64,000 nucleotides of DNA from Clostridia bacterium. GTDB taxonomy: Bacteria > Bacillota > Clostridia > Oscillospirales > CAG-272. The stretch spans positions 1-64,000 of the forward strand of contig JAGAMD010000030.1 in the NCBI GenBank assembly GCA_017624905.1, given 5' to 3'. Below the pieces are notes generated by a model, which saw only the letters and a program-made list of their open reading frames with translations, ran no database searches and was not told the origin of the DNA. Positions 39,322-48,494 of this stretch are shown piece by piece (positions within the stretch are counted from its first letter, which is position 1; each line of letters starts with the position of its first letter). A program made the translations under genes and the position numbers.

Positions 39322-40373
39322 AAAAGGATTTACTTCCAAGTGGCGTAAATTGGTATCGTGCCAATATGCACTGCCACACAACAGTTTCAGACGGTAACTA
39401 CTCCCCTGAGGAGATTAAAAAGGCATATATGAAAATGGGCTACTCCATTGTTGCTTATACTGACCACGAAATCATCCGTACACATAATGATTTAACTGAT
39501 GATAAGTTTTTGGCAATCACCTCATCTGAATTTTCAATAAACGATTCTGCCCCTTGCTTTGACACTCCCGAGGGCGAATATATGGATGCCTGGAAAAGCA
39601 AAAAGGTTATCCACCTTGGAATTTACGCAAAGGACAGAAACAATACTTTCCACCCTGCTACCGACGAGGGAACCTTTAACTGGTGGAAGGAAAATGGTAA
39701 AATCATTGAGAACATTACAATTGACGGCTACAAGCGTGAATACACTCTCGAAAGCATAAATGAAACAATTAAGCGTTTAAACAATGCCGGATTTTTGGTT
39801 GCACTTAACCATCCCAATTGGTCACTAAACGATATGAATGACTACCTTAATTTTGAAGGTCTTTGGTCACTTGAAATTTTAAACTACGCAACCGAGCGTA
39901 TTTCCGGAGCTGAATACTGCCCTTATATATACGACCATATGATAAGAAACGGCAAAAACAGAAATCTTTTCTGTAATATGGGAGATGACAACCACAATCG
40001 TGGTGGCTCATTTGACCACTCATTTGGCGGCTCAACGATTATCGGCTCCAAGGAGCTTGAATACAGTCAAGTAATGAAGGCACTTGAAAATGGTGAGTTT
40101 TACTGTGCAAGTGGCAAAAATCCACCTAAAATAAATGCTCTTTACGTTGAAGACAACATCGTCAAGATTGACTGTACACCTGCCACTGACGTGTTTCTAA
40201 CCGGTATGGGCAGAAATTTCCGTTTTGCTGATACTGATGGTAAGGAAATTACCCACGCGGAATTCAAGCTTGACCCACAGGACGTTATGTTCCGTTTAAC
40301 TGTAAGAGATAAATACGGAAACAACGCCCACACTCATTATTATAGAGTTAACGATTATTTAACAAGGAGCTAA
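39318..40373 (+). CDS. PHP-domain metal-dependent hydrolase (copy 1)
   Basis: 351 residues. The polymerase-and-histidinol-phosphatase fold is shown by NMHCHTTVSDG (HCH metal ligands at 18-20, Asp25), AYTDHE, the region LNHPNWSL and NMGDDNHNRGG. Such proteins cleave phosphomono- or diesters in nucleotides or sugars. It lacks polymerase, HisK or WH motifs, so the substrate is open. Overlaps the pseudouridine synthase by 4 bases and is followed 4 bases later by a close paralog. Confidence 0.85.
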   Translation: MKKDLLPSGVNWYRANMHCHTTVSDGNYSPEEIKKAYMKMGYSIVAYTDHEIIRTHNDLTDDKFLAITSSEFSINDSAPCFDTPEGEYMDAWKSKKVIHLGIYAKDRNNTFHPATDEGTFNWWKENGKIIENITIDGYKREYTLESINETIKRLNNAGFLVALNHPNWSLNDMNDYLNFEGLWSLEILNYATERISGAEYCPYIYDHMIRNGKNRNLFCNMGDDNHNRGGSFDHSFGGSTIIGSKELEYSQVMKALENGEFYCASGKNPPKINALYVEDNIVKIDCTPATDVFLTGMGRNFRFADTDGKEITHAEFKLDPQDVMFRLTVRDKYGNNAHTHYYRVNDYLTRS

Positions 40374-40377
40374 ACAT

Positions 40378-41427
40378 ATGAAAAAGTATCTAATTTCACC
40401 GGAGATGAATTGGTATAGAGCTAATTTTCACTGCCACACAAAGCATTCAGATGGTGCACTAACACCTGCCGAGGTCAAGGAGGCTTACAAAAATCACGGC
40501 TACTCTATCGTAGCTTACTCCGACCATGATGTGCTCCTCGACCACTCTGACTTAGACGACGAGAACTTTTTGGCACTCACAAGCTCAGAGTATGCTATAA
40601 ACGACTCAAAGGCTTCATTTCCACAGCTTTTCGACATTAACACAAGCGACTGGCAACGTAAAAAATGCGTTCACCTAAACATTTTTGCTAAAGACCAGCA
40701 TAACACATTTATGCCAGCGACAAGCATTGAGCAAAACTGGATTTTAAAGGACAGATATCCGGATACAAAGTGTGACGGCTTTATACGTGAGCTAACAAAG
40801 GAAAACTTAAACGAGATTATCAAGCGTTGTAACGACGCAGGCTTCTTGGTACAGTTAAACCATCCATATTGGTCGCTCAATGAGCGTGAGGACTACATAA
40901 ATATGGAAGGACTTTGGGGTCTTGAAATACTTAACTACGCAACTGAGCTTGAAACAGGCTCTGAATACTGCCCATATATCTACGATGATATGATAAGAAA
41001 TGGTATGTACAATCTAGTTTGCACAATGGGTGATGACAACCACAACCACGCAGGGCTTCGAGAATCCTTTGGTGGCTCGACATTTATTGGTGCTAAGGAA
41101 TTAAAATACGACCAAATTATCGAGGCTATGGAAAAGGGTAATATTTACTGTGCGTCAGGACGTGATAATCCCCCTCAGTTTAAGGCGGTTTATGTTGAGG
41201 ACAATATGCTAAAGATTGAGTGTACACCGGTTGAAAGCATTATCGTAAATGGTTACTGCCGTTGTGACAGACATACAACGCACGACGATGACTCCGAGGG
41301 ACTGACCCACGATGAGTTTTGGTTACGTGAAACCGACGTATATTTCCGCATTACAATCCGTGACAAATACGGAAATAGTGCACATACGCACACATACTTT
41401 GTAAAAGACTATATTGATAAAAAATAA
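40378..41427 (+). CDS. PHP-domain metal-dependent hydrolase (copy 2)
   Basis: 349 residues, a clear tandem paralog of the preceding protein. Matching landmarks are NWYRANFHCHTKHSDG, AYSDHDVL, LNHPYWSLNE, LEILNYATE, MGDDNHNHAG and a closing RDKYGNSAHTHTYFV. All metal ligands seen in copy 1 are kept, so both are probably active. AAGGAG precedes the ATG. Two diverged copies in one operon suggest related but different substrates, or a heteromer. Confidence 0.85.
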   Translation: MKKYLISPEMNWYRANFHCHTKHSDGALTPAEVKEAYKNHGYSIVAYSDHDVLLDHSDLDDENFLALTSSEYAINDSKASFPQLFDINTSDWQRKKCVHLNIFAKDQHNTFMPATSIEQNWILKDRYPDTKCDGFIRELTKENLNEIIKRCNDAGFLVQLNHPYWSLNEREDYINMEGLWGLEILNYATELETGSEYCPYIYDDMIRNGMYNLVCTMGDDNHNHAGLRESFGGSTFIGAKELKYDQIIEAMEKGNIYCASGRDNPPQFKAVYVEDNMLKIECTPVESIIVNGYCRCDRHTTHDDDSEGLTHDEFWLRETDVYFRITIRDKYGNSAHTHTYFVKDYIDKK

Positions 41428-41471
41428 GTTATAAGCTTTAAAATATGTAACAAAATTATCGGAGAACAAAA

Positions 41472-43634
41472 ATGAACATTATTGAAACACTAGCTAAAGA
41501 ATTTTCACTAAAGATAAGTCAAGTTGAAGCAACAGTTGGACTTATCGACGATGGCAACACAATTCCTTTTATCGCACGTTACAGAAAAGAGGTTACAGGC
41601 TCACTTGACGATACTGTACTTCGTAATCTTGACGACAGACTAAAATATCTAAGAAACTTAGAAACGAGAAAGGCTGAGGTTGCATCCTTGATTGAGGCTC
41701 AGGGCAAATTAACACCTGAAATCGTTGATGCTCTTAGCAAGGCTCAAATTATAACCGAGGTTGAGGATATTTATCGTCCATTTAAGCCAAAGAGAGAGAC
41801 ACGTGCCTCCCTCGCCAGAAAGAAAGGTCTTGAGCCCCTTGCCAATCTCATTATGGAGCAAAAAAGCTCATATGAACCGTCCATTGAAGAGGTAGCTAAG
41901 GACTTTATCACAACCGAAAACGAGGATAAGAAGCTACACGTTAAAACAGCTGAGGATGCAATTGCCGGTGCTAAGGACATTATCGCCGAGGACATTTCCG
42001 ATAATGCTGATTATCGTAAGGCTATAAGAGCTCTCACTAATGACCACGGCGTAATTGTATCTAAGCAAGCAAAGGACGAGGACTCTGTTTATAGCTCATA
42101 CTATGATTATAACGAGGCTGTAAAGAAAATACCCGGTCACCGTGTACTCGCTATCAACCGTGGCGAAAAGGAAGAATTCTTAAAGGTTAGTGTTCAAATC
42201 AACCCCGAAATAATATTAAATTATTTATACTCACAATTAATAACAAACTCAAGCAGCCCGGCAAAATCATATATTGCCGAAGCAATTACAGACGGATATG
42301 ACAGACTTATCGCCCCATCTGTTGAAAGAGAAATCAGAACTGCACTCTTTGACGATGCAAGTGAAGGTGCTATAAAGCTATTCTCTGACAACCTTAAGAA
42401 CCTACTTATGGGTGCACCATTGAAGGGCAAAACTGTCCTTGGCTATGACCCCGGCTACAGAACCGGTTGTAAGCTCGCTGTTGTTGACAAAACAGGCAAG
42501 GTTATCGATACAGCCGTTATCTTCCCTACAAAGCCACGTGAAGACATTGAGGGCTCAAAGGCTATCGTTACACGCCTAATTAAAAAGTATGGTGTTGATG
42601 TTGTTGCCATCGGTAATGGTACAGCATCTAAGGAAAGTGAAATCTTTATTGCCGGTGTGCTTAAAGAAATTGCCGGTGATAAAAAATATATTATGGTAAG
42701 CGAGGCGGGTGCTTCAGTTTATTCAGCATCAAAGCTTGGTGCTGAGGAATTCCCAGACTTTGACGTTACCCAACGTTCCGCTGTTTCTATCGCAAGACGT
42801 CTACAAGACCCACTTGCAGAGCTTGTTAAAATTGATCCTAAATCAATAGGTGTTGGTCAATATCAACACGATATGAAGCAAGCCAGACTTGACGAGGCTC
42901 TCGGTGGCGTTGTTGAGGACTGCGTAAATAAGATTGGTGTTGACGTAAATACCGCTTCATATTCTCTTCTTTCATACATTTCAGGTATTAATATGACAAG
43001 TGCTAAAAACATTGTTAAATACCGTGAGGAAAATGGTGAATTTACTAAGAGAAGTCAGCTACTCAAGGTGCCAAAGATTGGCGCTAAGGCTTATGAGCAA
43101 TGCGCAGGATTTTTACGTGTGCCTGACTCTAAGGAAATTCTTGATAATACCGGTGTGCATCCCGAATCATACGAGGCAGCTAAGAAGCTTCTTGATGAGT
43201 TTGAATACACTCTTGAGTCCGTTGGACAAGGTCTATCCGATTTGCGTCAAAAATGCGCTAAATACGGCACAAAGAAATTAGCTGGCGAGCTTGAAATCGG
43301 TGAGCCTACACTTCTTGACATTATTGGTGAGCTTGAAAAGCCGGGCCGTGACGTACGTGATTCATTGCCACTACCTATACTACGTGACGACGTTCTTGGT
43401 ATGGAGGACTTAAAGGAAGGAATGGTTATGACAGGTACTGTTCGTAACGTAATCGACTTTGGTGCTTTTGTTGACATCGGCGTTCACCAGGATGGTCTTG
43501 TTCACGTATCTGAAATTTCCGAAAAATTCATCCGTCATCCAAGCGAAGCTCTTAGTGTTGGCGACATTGTTACTGTAAAAATCAAGGCTGTTGACCTTAA
43601 CAAAAAGCGCATTAGCCTAACAATGAAAATGTAA
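41472..43634 (+). CDS. tex: Transcription accessory protein Tex
   Basis: 720 residues, the usual Tex length. Helical N-terminal part (VGLIDDGNTIPFIARYRKE), a YqgF/RNase H-like domain (GYDPGYRTGCKLAVVD), helix-hairpin-helix units (about 490-600) and a C-terminal S1 RNA-binding domain (TGTVRNVIDFGAFVDIGVHQ). Binds nucleic acid and RNA polymerase; thought to act in transcript handling and stress. GGAGA precedes the ATG. It begins 44 bases after the PHP pair and may be read from the same promoter. Confidence 0.95.
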   Translation: MNIIETLAKEFSLKISQVEATVGLIDDGNTIPFIARYRKEVTGSLDDTVLRNLDDRLKYLRNLETRKAEVASLIEAQGKLTPEIVDALSKAQIITEVEDIYRPFKPKRETRASLARKKGLEPLANLIMEQKSSYEPSIEEVAKDFITTENEDKKLHVKTAEDAIAGAKDIIAEDISDNADYRKAIRALTNDHGVIVSKQAKDEDSVYSSYYDYNEAVKKIPGHRVLAINRGEKEEFLKVSVQINPEIILNYLYSQLITNSSSPAKSYIAEAITDGYDRLIAPSVEREIRTALFDDASEGAIKLFSDNLKNLLMGAPLKGKTVLGYDPGYRTGCKLAVVDKTGKVIDTAVIFPTKPREDIEGSKAIVTRLIKKYGVDVVAIGNGTASKESEIFIAGVLKEIAGDKKYIMVSEAGASVYSASKLGAEEFPDFDVTQRSAVSIARRLQDPLAELVKIDPKSIGVGQYQHDMKQARLDEALGGVVEDCVNKIGVDVNTASYSLLSYISGINMTSAKNIVKYREENGEFTKRSQLLKVPKIGAKAYEQCAGFLRVPDSKEILDNTGVHPESYEAAKKLLDEFEYTLESVGQGLSDLRQKCAKYGTKKLAGELEIGEPTLLDIIGELEKPGRDVRDSLPLPILRDDVLGMEDLKEGMVMTGTVRNVIDFGAFVDIGVHQDGLVHVSEISEKFIRHPSEALSVGDIVTVKIKAVDLNKKRISLTMKM

Positions 43635-43688
43635 TTTGCAAATTTAGACTGTTTTTTGACCATTATCACCAAAAAACAATGCTTGATT

Positions 43689-43735
43689 TTGTGCAAAATT
43701 AAGTAAAGCTTGAATTTTTTGTTGATTTTGCACAA
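43689..43735. repeat. Inverted TTTTGTGCAAAAT/ATTTTGCACAAAT pair
   Basis: A 13-bp inverted repeat with a 26-base spacer lies in the 252-base gap between tex and the ABC gene. It is not followed by a T-run. Its core TTGTGCA recurs in several other gaps of the window. An extended -10 promoter element for the ABC gene (TGTTATAAT) is at 43788-43796. Confidence 0.5.
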
Positions 43736-43886
43736 ATCACCGTAATAAATTTTGTTTAAAAAAGATATTTAAATTTATAATAGTTTCTGTTATAATATTT
43801 ATTGTAAAATAAAATATTTGTGTCAATATTTGAAATTTTTACGTTTTAGGCACTAAAAATATGCTCACAAGCAAGGAGAATTTAAA

Positions 43887-44999
43887 ATGGCAAGTTTGTC
43901 TTTAAAACACATTTATAAAAAGTACCCGGGTGGTGTAACAGCCGTATCCGATTTCTGTCTTGAAATTCAAGATAAGGAATTCGTTATCTTCGTTGGACCA
44001 TCAGGTTGTGGTAAATCTACTACTCTACGTATGATTGCCGGTCTTGAGGAAATCACTGAGGGTGAGCTTTACATTGGCGACAAGCTAATGAATGACATCG
44101 CTCCTAAGGACAGAGACATTGCGATGGTTTTCCAAAACTATGCTCTTTATCCTCATATGACTGTTTATGAAAATATGGCATTCGGTCTTAAGCTAAGAAA
44201 GACACCAAAGGAGGAAATCAAGCGCCGTGTTGAAGAGGCTGCTGAAATCCTCGGCATTACTCACCTTCTTGACAGAAAGCCAAAGGCTATGTCCGGTGGT
44301 CAGAAGCAACGTGTTGCACTCGGTCGTGCTATCGTTAGAAATCCTAAGGTATTCTTACTTGACGAGCCTCTTTCAAACCTTGACGCTAAGCTCCGTGCAA
44401 CAATGAGAACTGAGCTTACAAAGATACATAAGCGTGTTGGAACAACATTTGTATACGTAACTCACGACCAGGTTGAGGCTATGACAATGGCTACACGTAT
44501 CGTAGTTATGAAGGACGGTTTCATCCAACAGGTTGACTCCCCACAAACACTTTACGATAAGCCGGTTAATATGTTCGTTGCCGGATTTATCGGTACTCCT
44601 CAAATGAACTTCATCAATGCTGTTCTTGAGAAGAAGGACGATGGCTTATACATCTCATTCGAGGGCAACTCACTCAAGCTTCCTGCTGAAAAGGCTGCTG
44701 ATCCTGCTCTTGCTGATTACATAGGCAAAGAGGTTATCGCCGGTATCCGTCCGGAGTGCATCCACGACGAGCCAATTTACCTATCAACAATGCCTGAAAA
44801 TGTTATTGACGTTAGCGTTGATATTACTGAGCTTATGGGTGCTGAAATTTACCTATACATCTCTATCGGTGAGCAAAATGCAATCGCTAAGGTTTCATCT
44901 CGTTCACAAGCTCGTGCAGGTGATACAATTCAAGTTGCTGTTGAAGCCGGTAGAATTCACCTATTCGACAAGGACACACAAAGATACATTATTCACTAA
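43887..44999 (+). CDS. ABC transporter ATPase, MsmK/UgpC type
   Basis: 370 residues. Nucleotide-binding domain with Walker A GPSGCGKST, Q-loop VFQNYALYPHMTVYENM, signature MSGGQKQR, Walker B VFLLDEPLSNLDAKLR and switch His in YVTHDQVEAMT. The C-terminal 130 residues are the TOBE-type regulatory domain typical of carbohydrate importers. No permease or binding protein lies nearby. In Gram-positive bacteria a single such ATPase often energises several sugar transporters, which fits a lone gene with promoter and terminator. Strong codon bias points to high expression. Confidence 0.92.
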   Translation: MASLSLKHIYKKYPGGVTAVSDFCLEIQDKEFVIFVGPSGCGKSTTLRMIAGLEEITEGELYIGDKLMNDIAPKDRDIAMVFQNYALYPHMTVYENMAFGLKLRKTPKEEIKRRVEEAAEILGITHLLDRKPKAMSGGQKQRVALGRAIVRNPKVFLLDEPLSNLDAKLRATMRTELTKIHKRVGTTFVYVTHDQVEAMTMATRIVVMKDGFIQQVDSPQTLYDKPVNMFVAGFIGTPQMNFINAVLEKKDDGLYISFEGNSLKLPAEKAADPALADYIGKEVIAGIRPECIHDEPIYLSTMPENVIDVSVDITELMGAEIYLYISIGEQNAIAKVSSRSQARAGDTIQVAVEAGRIHLFDKDTQRYIIH

Positions 45000-45008
45000 T
45001 AAATACTT

Positions 45009-45035
45009 AAAAGACAGGTTTCGCCTGTCTTTTTT
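45009..45035 (+). terminator. Terminator of the MsmK-like gene
   Basis: AAAAGACAGG, loop TTTCG, CCTGTCTTTT, then TTTT. Confidence 0.88.
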
Positions 45036-45045
45036 GTTATTTATC

Positions 45046-45073
45046 TTGACTTTTAATTTATATTTGATATAAT
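45046..45073 (+). promoter_or_regulatory. Sigma-A promoter of the oxidoreductase gene
   Basis: TTGACT (45046-45051), 16 bases ending in TGA, TATAAT (45068-45073). Confidence 0.75.
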
Positions 45074-45134
45074 GTTTATAGTGTTGTTTCAACACGAAGT
45101 TTTTAAATTTTTTAGCACATACTGAGGTTTCATT

Positions 45135-46184
45135 ATGAAAAAGAAAATTGCAATTATCGGCTTTGGTGGTATGGGCTCTTGGCACGTAAATCACGCACTA
45201 AAGAGTGATGTTCTTGAGCTTGCCGGAATATATGATATTGATCCAATAAAACAACAAAAGGCTAAAGATATGGGTATATACTCATATGAGTCATTAGAGG
45301 AGCTTATAAACGACAAGAGTGTTGAGCTTGTAACAATAGCTATCCCTAACGACGTTCACCTTGACACTGTTGTTAAGTGTCTTTTAGGCGGAAAGCACGT
45401 TATCTGCGAAAAGCCTGTTGCTCTGTCCAGTGATGATCTTGAAAAGATGATTGATGCGTCAAAGAAATCGGGTAAGCTATTTACTGTACACCAAAACAGA
45501 CGTTGGGACGTTGACTATCTTGCTATGCAACAGCTTGCTGATTCAGGTGAGATTGGTGCACCTATCAGAATTGAGTCAAGAATACACGGCTCACGTGGTA
45601 TTCCTTCTGACTGGAGAGGCGAAAAGGAACACGGTGGCGGTATGATACTTGACTGGGGCATCCACCTTATCGACCAACTTATGCTTATATATAAAAATGA
45701 AGTAATTGATACAATAAATTGCGAAGTAACTAATATTACAAACAAAGAGGTTGATGATGGATTCTATCTAACAATCACCTTTAAGAGTGGCAAGGTGGCG
45801 TTTGTAGAGGTTGGAACTTACAACTTTATTGCTCTGCCAAGATTCTATATGAAGGCTGAAAAGGGTTCTGCCTTGATTAGAGATTGGCGTGAAAAAACAC
45901 AGGTTGCCAAGTGCAAGTACTGGCATGAAAATGATGTTCTTCCTGTGCAAACAGCGGCAGGACTTACAAAGACTATGGCTCCGCGTGATAGCATAACACT
46001 TGATGAATACGAGCTTGAAATTCCAAAAAGCGACGTGCACGACTTTTATCGTCATTTCTGCCACGCGATCGACGGCGATTGCTCCCAAGATGTAACCCAC
46101 GACCAAATGCGTCTTGATATGAAGATTATGGAATATGCATTTAAGTCAGCCGAGCTTGGACAAACTGTTAAATTTGAATATTAA
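45135..46184 (+). CDS. Gfo/Idh/MocA-family NAD(P)-dependent oxidoreductase
   Basis: 349 residues. N-terminal Rossmann fold (IAIIGFGGMGSWHVNHAL), the family motif CEKPVALS at about residue 94 (Lys in the active site), and a C-terminal alpha/beta domain with GGGMILDWGIHLIDQL, where Asp and His act in sugar binding. Likely oxidises or isomerises a sugar or inositol derivative; the substrate is not evident and no pathway gene is adjacent. GAGG lies ahead of the ATG. Single gene. Confidence 0.88.
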   Translation: MKKKIAIIGFGGMGSWHVNHALKSDVLELAGIYDIDPIKQQKAKDMGIYSYESLEELINDKSVELVTIAIPNDVHLDTVVKCLLGGKHVICEKPVALSSDDLEKMIDASKKSGKLFTVHQNRRWDVDYLAMQQLADSGEIGAPIRIESRIHGSRGIPSDWRGEKEHGGGMILDWGIHLIDQLMLIYKNEVIDTINCEVTNITNKEVDDGFYLTITFKSGKVAFVEVGTYNFIALPRFYMKAEKGSALIRDWREKTQVAKCKYWHENDVLPVQTAAGLTKTMAPRDSITLDEYELEIPKSDVHDFYRHFCHAIDGDCSQDVTHDQMRLDMKIMEYAFKSAELGQTVKFEY

Positions 46185-46185
46185 T

Positions 46186-46214
46186 AAAAAAGAGTTGCTT
46201 TCGCAACTCTTTTT
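46186..46214 (+). terminator. Terminator of the oxidoreductase gene
   Basis: AAAAAGAGTTGC, loop TTTC, GCAACTCTTTTT. Confidence 0.88.
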
Positions 46215-46229
46215 ATTTTTAGCAAAGCA

Positions 46230-46255
46230 AAAGGTGTACCGAAGTACACCTTTTA
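46230..46255 (-). terminator. Terminator of the discoidin-like gene
   Basis: AAAAGGTGTAC, loop CGAA on the plus strand (TTCG on the minus strand), GTACACCTTTT. Confidence 0.85.
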
Positions 46256-46259
46256 ATTA

Positions 46260-48296
46260 TTATTTAATATCTGCCGGATCAATACCATATTGAGCAGCTA
46301 GAATCAAATGCTCGATTGGAGAGATAAGATTCATATATTTTGCACGGCCAATAACTGTCTTTTGTGCAAATGCTGTCGTTGGATAACGTCCATGTAGAGT
46401 TCTCATTGAAAGGTCAAGTTGGTATCCTTGGTATGCACCATAAACCTTTTCTCCTGCATAGATTTCAATTTCCTTTAAGTAAGGGAATACAAGACCATTT
46501 GATTGATATACAATACGAATATCATCTGTTTCAACAGGATTTGGTATGTTTACGGAAACTACTGAGCTCTTAGTAGTTTCATCATAAGAGGTTGCACTTG
46601 CAATTGTAACGAATTTACCGTCAACCTTAGCTTGAATGTCATATGACATAACATGCTCTTCCGGTTTGCCTTGTACAATTACGTCGTTGAAATAAAGAAC
46701 AACCTTAGATACAGTTTCTGATCCCTTTAGCTTGATACCACAGTAAGTTCCCTTTATAAAGTCTTGTGCGTACCAAGAGAAGCTGTCATCTGTGATTTGA
46801 CCATCATTGATGTATGTAATATCAGAAATGTTTGAATAGTCAAATGATGATGAGCAATAAGCCTCACCATAGCAAGCTAGGTTACCTTGAGCTGATGAAG
46901 ATGCTCTAAAGTAATCAAGATATCCGGAAAGGAATACACATTGCTCACCGTTTGCAATTGGCGCCGAAACCTCAGTAATAGCAGGAGCAATATTCTCGCC
47001 ATTCAATGTAGACGATGTGAATGTAACCTTTACACCGGTTACCTTGGCATTACTATCTACCTCATATACCTTGATTTCTTCTTCCTTCCAAAGCTCACTA
47101 GCTGCGGTTGCAGTATCGGAAGCTATCTTTTCCCAGTTGCCGTTTATTTTAACATATACATCATAACCTAGCTCTGCACCATTTAGAACCGTGTGCATAC
47201 CACCAAAGTTAAGCTTTACATTTTTAATAGAATAATCTTTGTCAAAATCGATCCAATAGCTTTGACCATCGTAGTCATTTGCTCTCCAATATGTACCATT
47301 GTGTCGGTCATTGCCAAGAAGTGGGTATTGACCTTGAGCTGATGTTGTTGCACTTGCCATACCGCCAAGAGCCGCATCAGAAACAACCTCTGCTCCTTCC
47401 GGAACGTCAAATTTTGGTTTGTTTACTGTTAAGTAGCCCCAAGCTTGAACCTCATATAGAATTGGAACGAGCCACCACTCGTGTGATGTAGCGTCAGGGT
47501 CTTTGTTATATGGTGCAGCACCATACTCAGTACATTCAACCTTAAGGTTTTTAGTTGTTGCATAGTTGCAATAAACGGGATCACCATTTTCGTCAACTAT
47601 AACATCACCTGCTTCATTATATTGAGGAAGTACATTATCAAGCTTGATAGTTAGAACTGCCATATCGCCACCGATTACTTGGTAGTCCTTATCTACACAG
47701 TACTGCATTTGTTCATTATAACCGTGTCCAACCTCAATCCAAGTACCTTGAACAAGAGCCTTAACTGTATACTTGATGTTGTTTGTAACATCCTTGCCGT
47801 TTCTCTTAGTCATTGAAAGGTCTTGAACATTTGTACCACAGGTGTTACAAATTCTACGGTCAACAACCTCTTTACCACTTACGGTTTTGTATGTAGTTGT
47901 ATAGTCGTCATCTGTAATGTCCTTGTAGCATTTACCACAGAAAGCACCATTGTGTTCAGGATACTTCATTGCGTAAATTGTAACTTCATTTACAGAATAG
48001 TAGTTGTTGAACTTCATACCAATATATTGAAGTGAGTCATCAATATTTGGAGTATCCGGACGTGCGCATGAGCCCGGACGCCAGAACTGCCATGAGTCCC
48101 ACAGACGACCGTTGTTTAGGTATCTTGCAGAGCTATCTTGGTTCCAGTTACTGGATTGGTATGTTTTACCATTAGGTGCGATATTAGTTATTTCCTCTCC
48201 ATTTGGACCCTCAGCATCTACTGCACTGATATTCCAAGCGAAGCAAGGAACAACCATAAGAACGCACAAAATTATAGCTAATATCTTCTTTTTCAT
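46260..48296 (-). CDS. Secreted protein with discoidin (F5/8 type C)-like domains
   Basis: 678 residues. Signal peptide MKKKILAIILCVLMVVPCFA with cleavage near NISAVDA. Three beta-sandwich regions look discoidin-like: about 30-270 (starting NIAPNGKTYQSSNW, interrupted by a Cys-rich insert with CGKC and CNTCG), about 305-440 (ALGGMASATTSAQGQYPLLG, WIDFDKDYSIKNVKLNFGG) and about 465-620 (YGEAYCSSSFDYSNI, VSKVVLYFND). Such domains bind carbohydrate. No catalytic domain or cell-wall anchor is seen, so it may be a glycan-binding surface or secreted protein. AAGGAG supports the ATG at 48296. Confidence 0.78.
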   Translation of the reverse strand: MKKKILAIILCVLMVVPCFAWNISAVDAEGPNGEEITNIAPNGKTYQSSNWNQDSSARYLNNGRLWDSWQFWRPGSCARPDTPNIDDSLQYIGMKFNNYYSVNEVTIYAMKYPEHNGAFCGKCYKDITDDDYTTTYKTVSGKEVVDRRICNTCGTNVQDLSMTKRNGKDVTNNIKYTVKALVQGTWIEVGHGYNEQMQYCVDKDYQVIGGDMAVLTIKLDNVLPQYNEAGDVIVDENGDPVYCNYATTKNLKVECTEYGAAPYNKDPDATSHEWWLVPILYEVQAWGYLTVNKPKFDVPEGAEVVSDAALGGMASATTSAQGQYPLLGNDRHNGTYWRANDYDGQSYWIDFDKDYSIKNVKLNFGGMHTVLNGAELGYDVYVKINGNWEKIASDTATAASELWKEEEIKVYEVDSNAKVTGVKVTFTSSTLNGENIAPAITEVSAPIANGEQCVFLSGYLDYFRASSSAQGNLACYGEAYCSSSFDYSNISDITYINDGQITDDSFSWYAQDFIKGTYCGIKLKGSETVSKVVLYFNDVIVQGKPEEHVMSYDIQAKVDGKFVTIASATSYDETTKSSVVSVNIPNPVETDDIRIVYQSNGLVFPYLKEIEIYAGEKVYGAYQGYQLDLSMRTLHGRYPTTAFAQKTVIGRAKYMNLISPIEHLILAAQYGIDPADIK

Positions 48297-48333
48297 ATGT
48301 ACTCCTTGTACCAAAAATTATTCTCTATTGTGT

Positions 48334-48362
48334 ATTTTACCATATTATCGGTATAAAAACAA
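48334..48362 (-). promoter_or_regulatory. Sigma-A promoter of the discoidin-like gene
   Basis: On the minus strand: TTGTTT, 17 bases ending in TGG, TAAAAT (extended -10). Confidence 0.7.
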
Positions 48363-48423
48363 GTGTTTTTTGTAAATTTTTCATTAATTGTATATTTTAT
48401 TCACACGCGCATATAATAATATT

Positions 48424-48490
48424 AAGGTCATTGTAACACAGCGCTGACCCCGTGGGGCGCTTGAATGCTTGCATTCTTTACAACGACCTT
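48424..48490. repeat. Three-way-junction hairpin element at the ribF 3' end
   Basis: Outer stem AAGGTC-A-TTGTAA (48424-48436) with TTACAA-C-GACCTT (48478-48490). Inside are two hairpins: AGCG-CTGA-CCCC...GGGG-CGCT and GAATG-CTTG-CATTC. On the minus strand it lies just after ribF and could end its transcript, but no T-run follows, and the GC-rich core differs from its surroundings. Confidence 0.6.
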
Positions 48491-48494
48491 TTCT

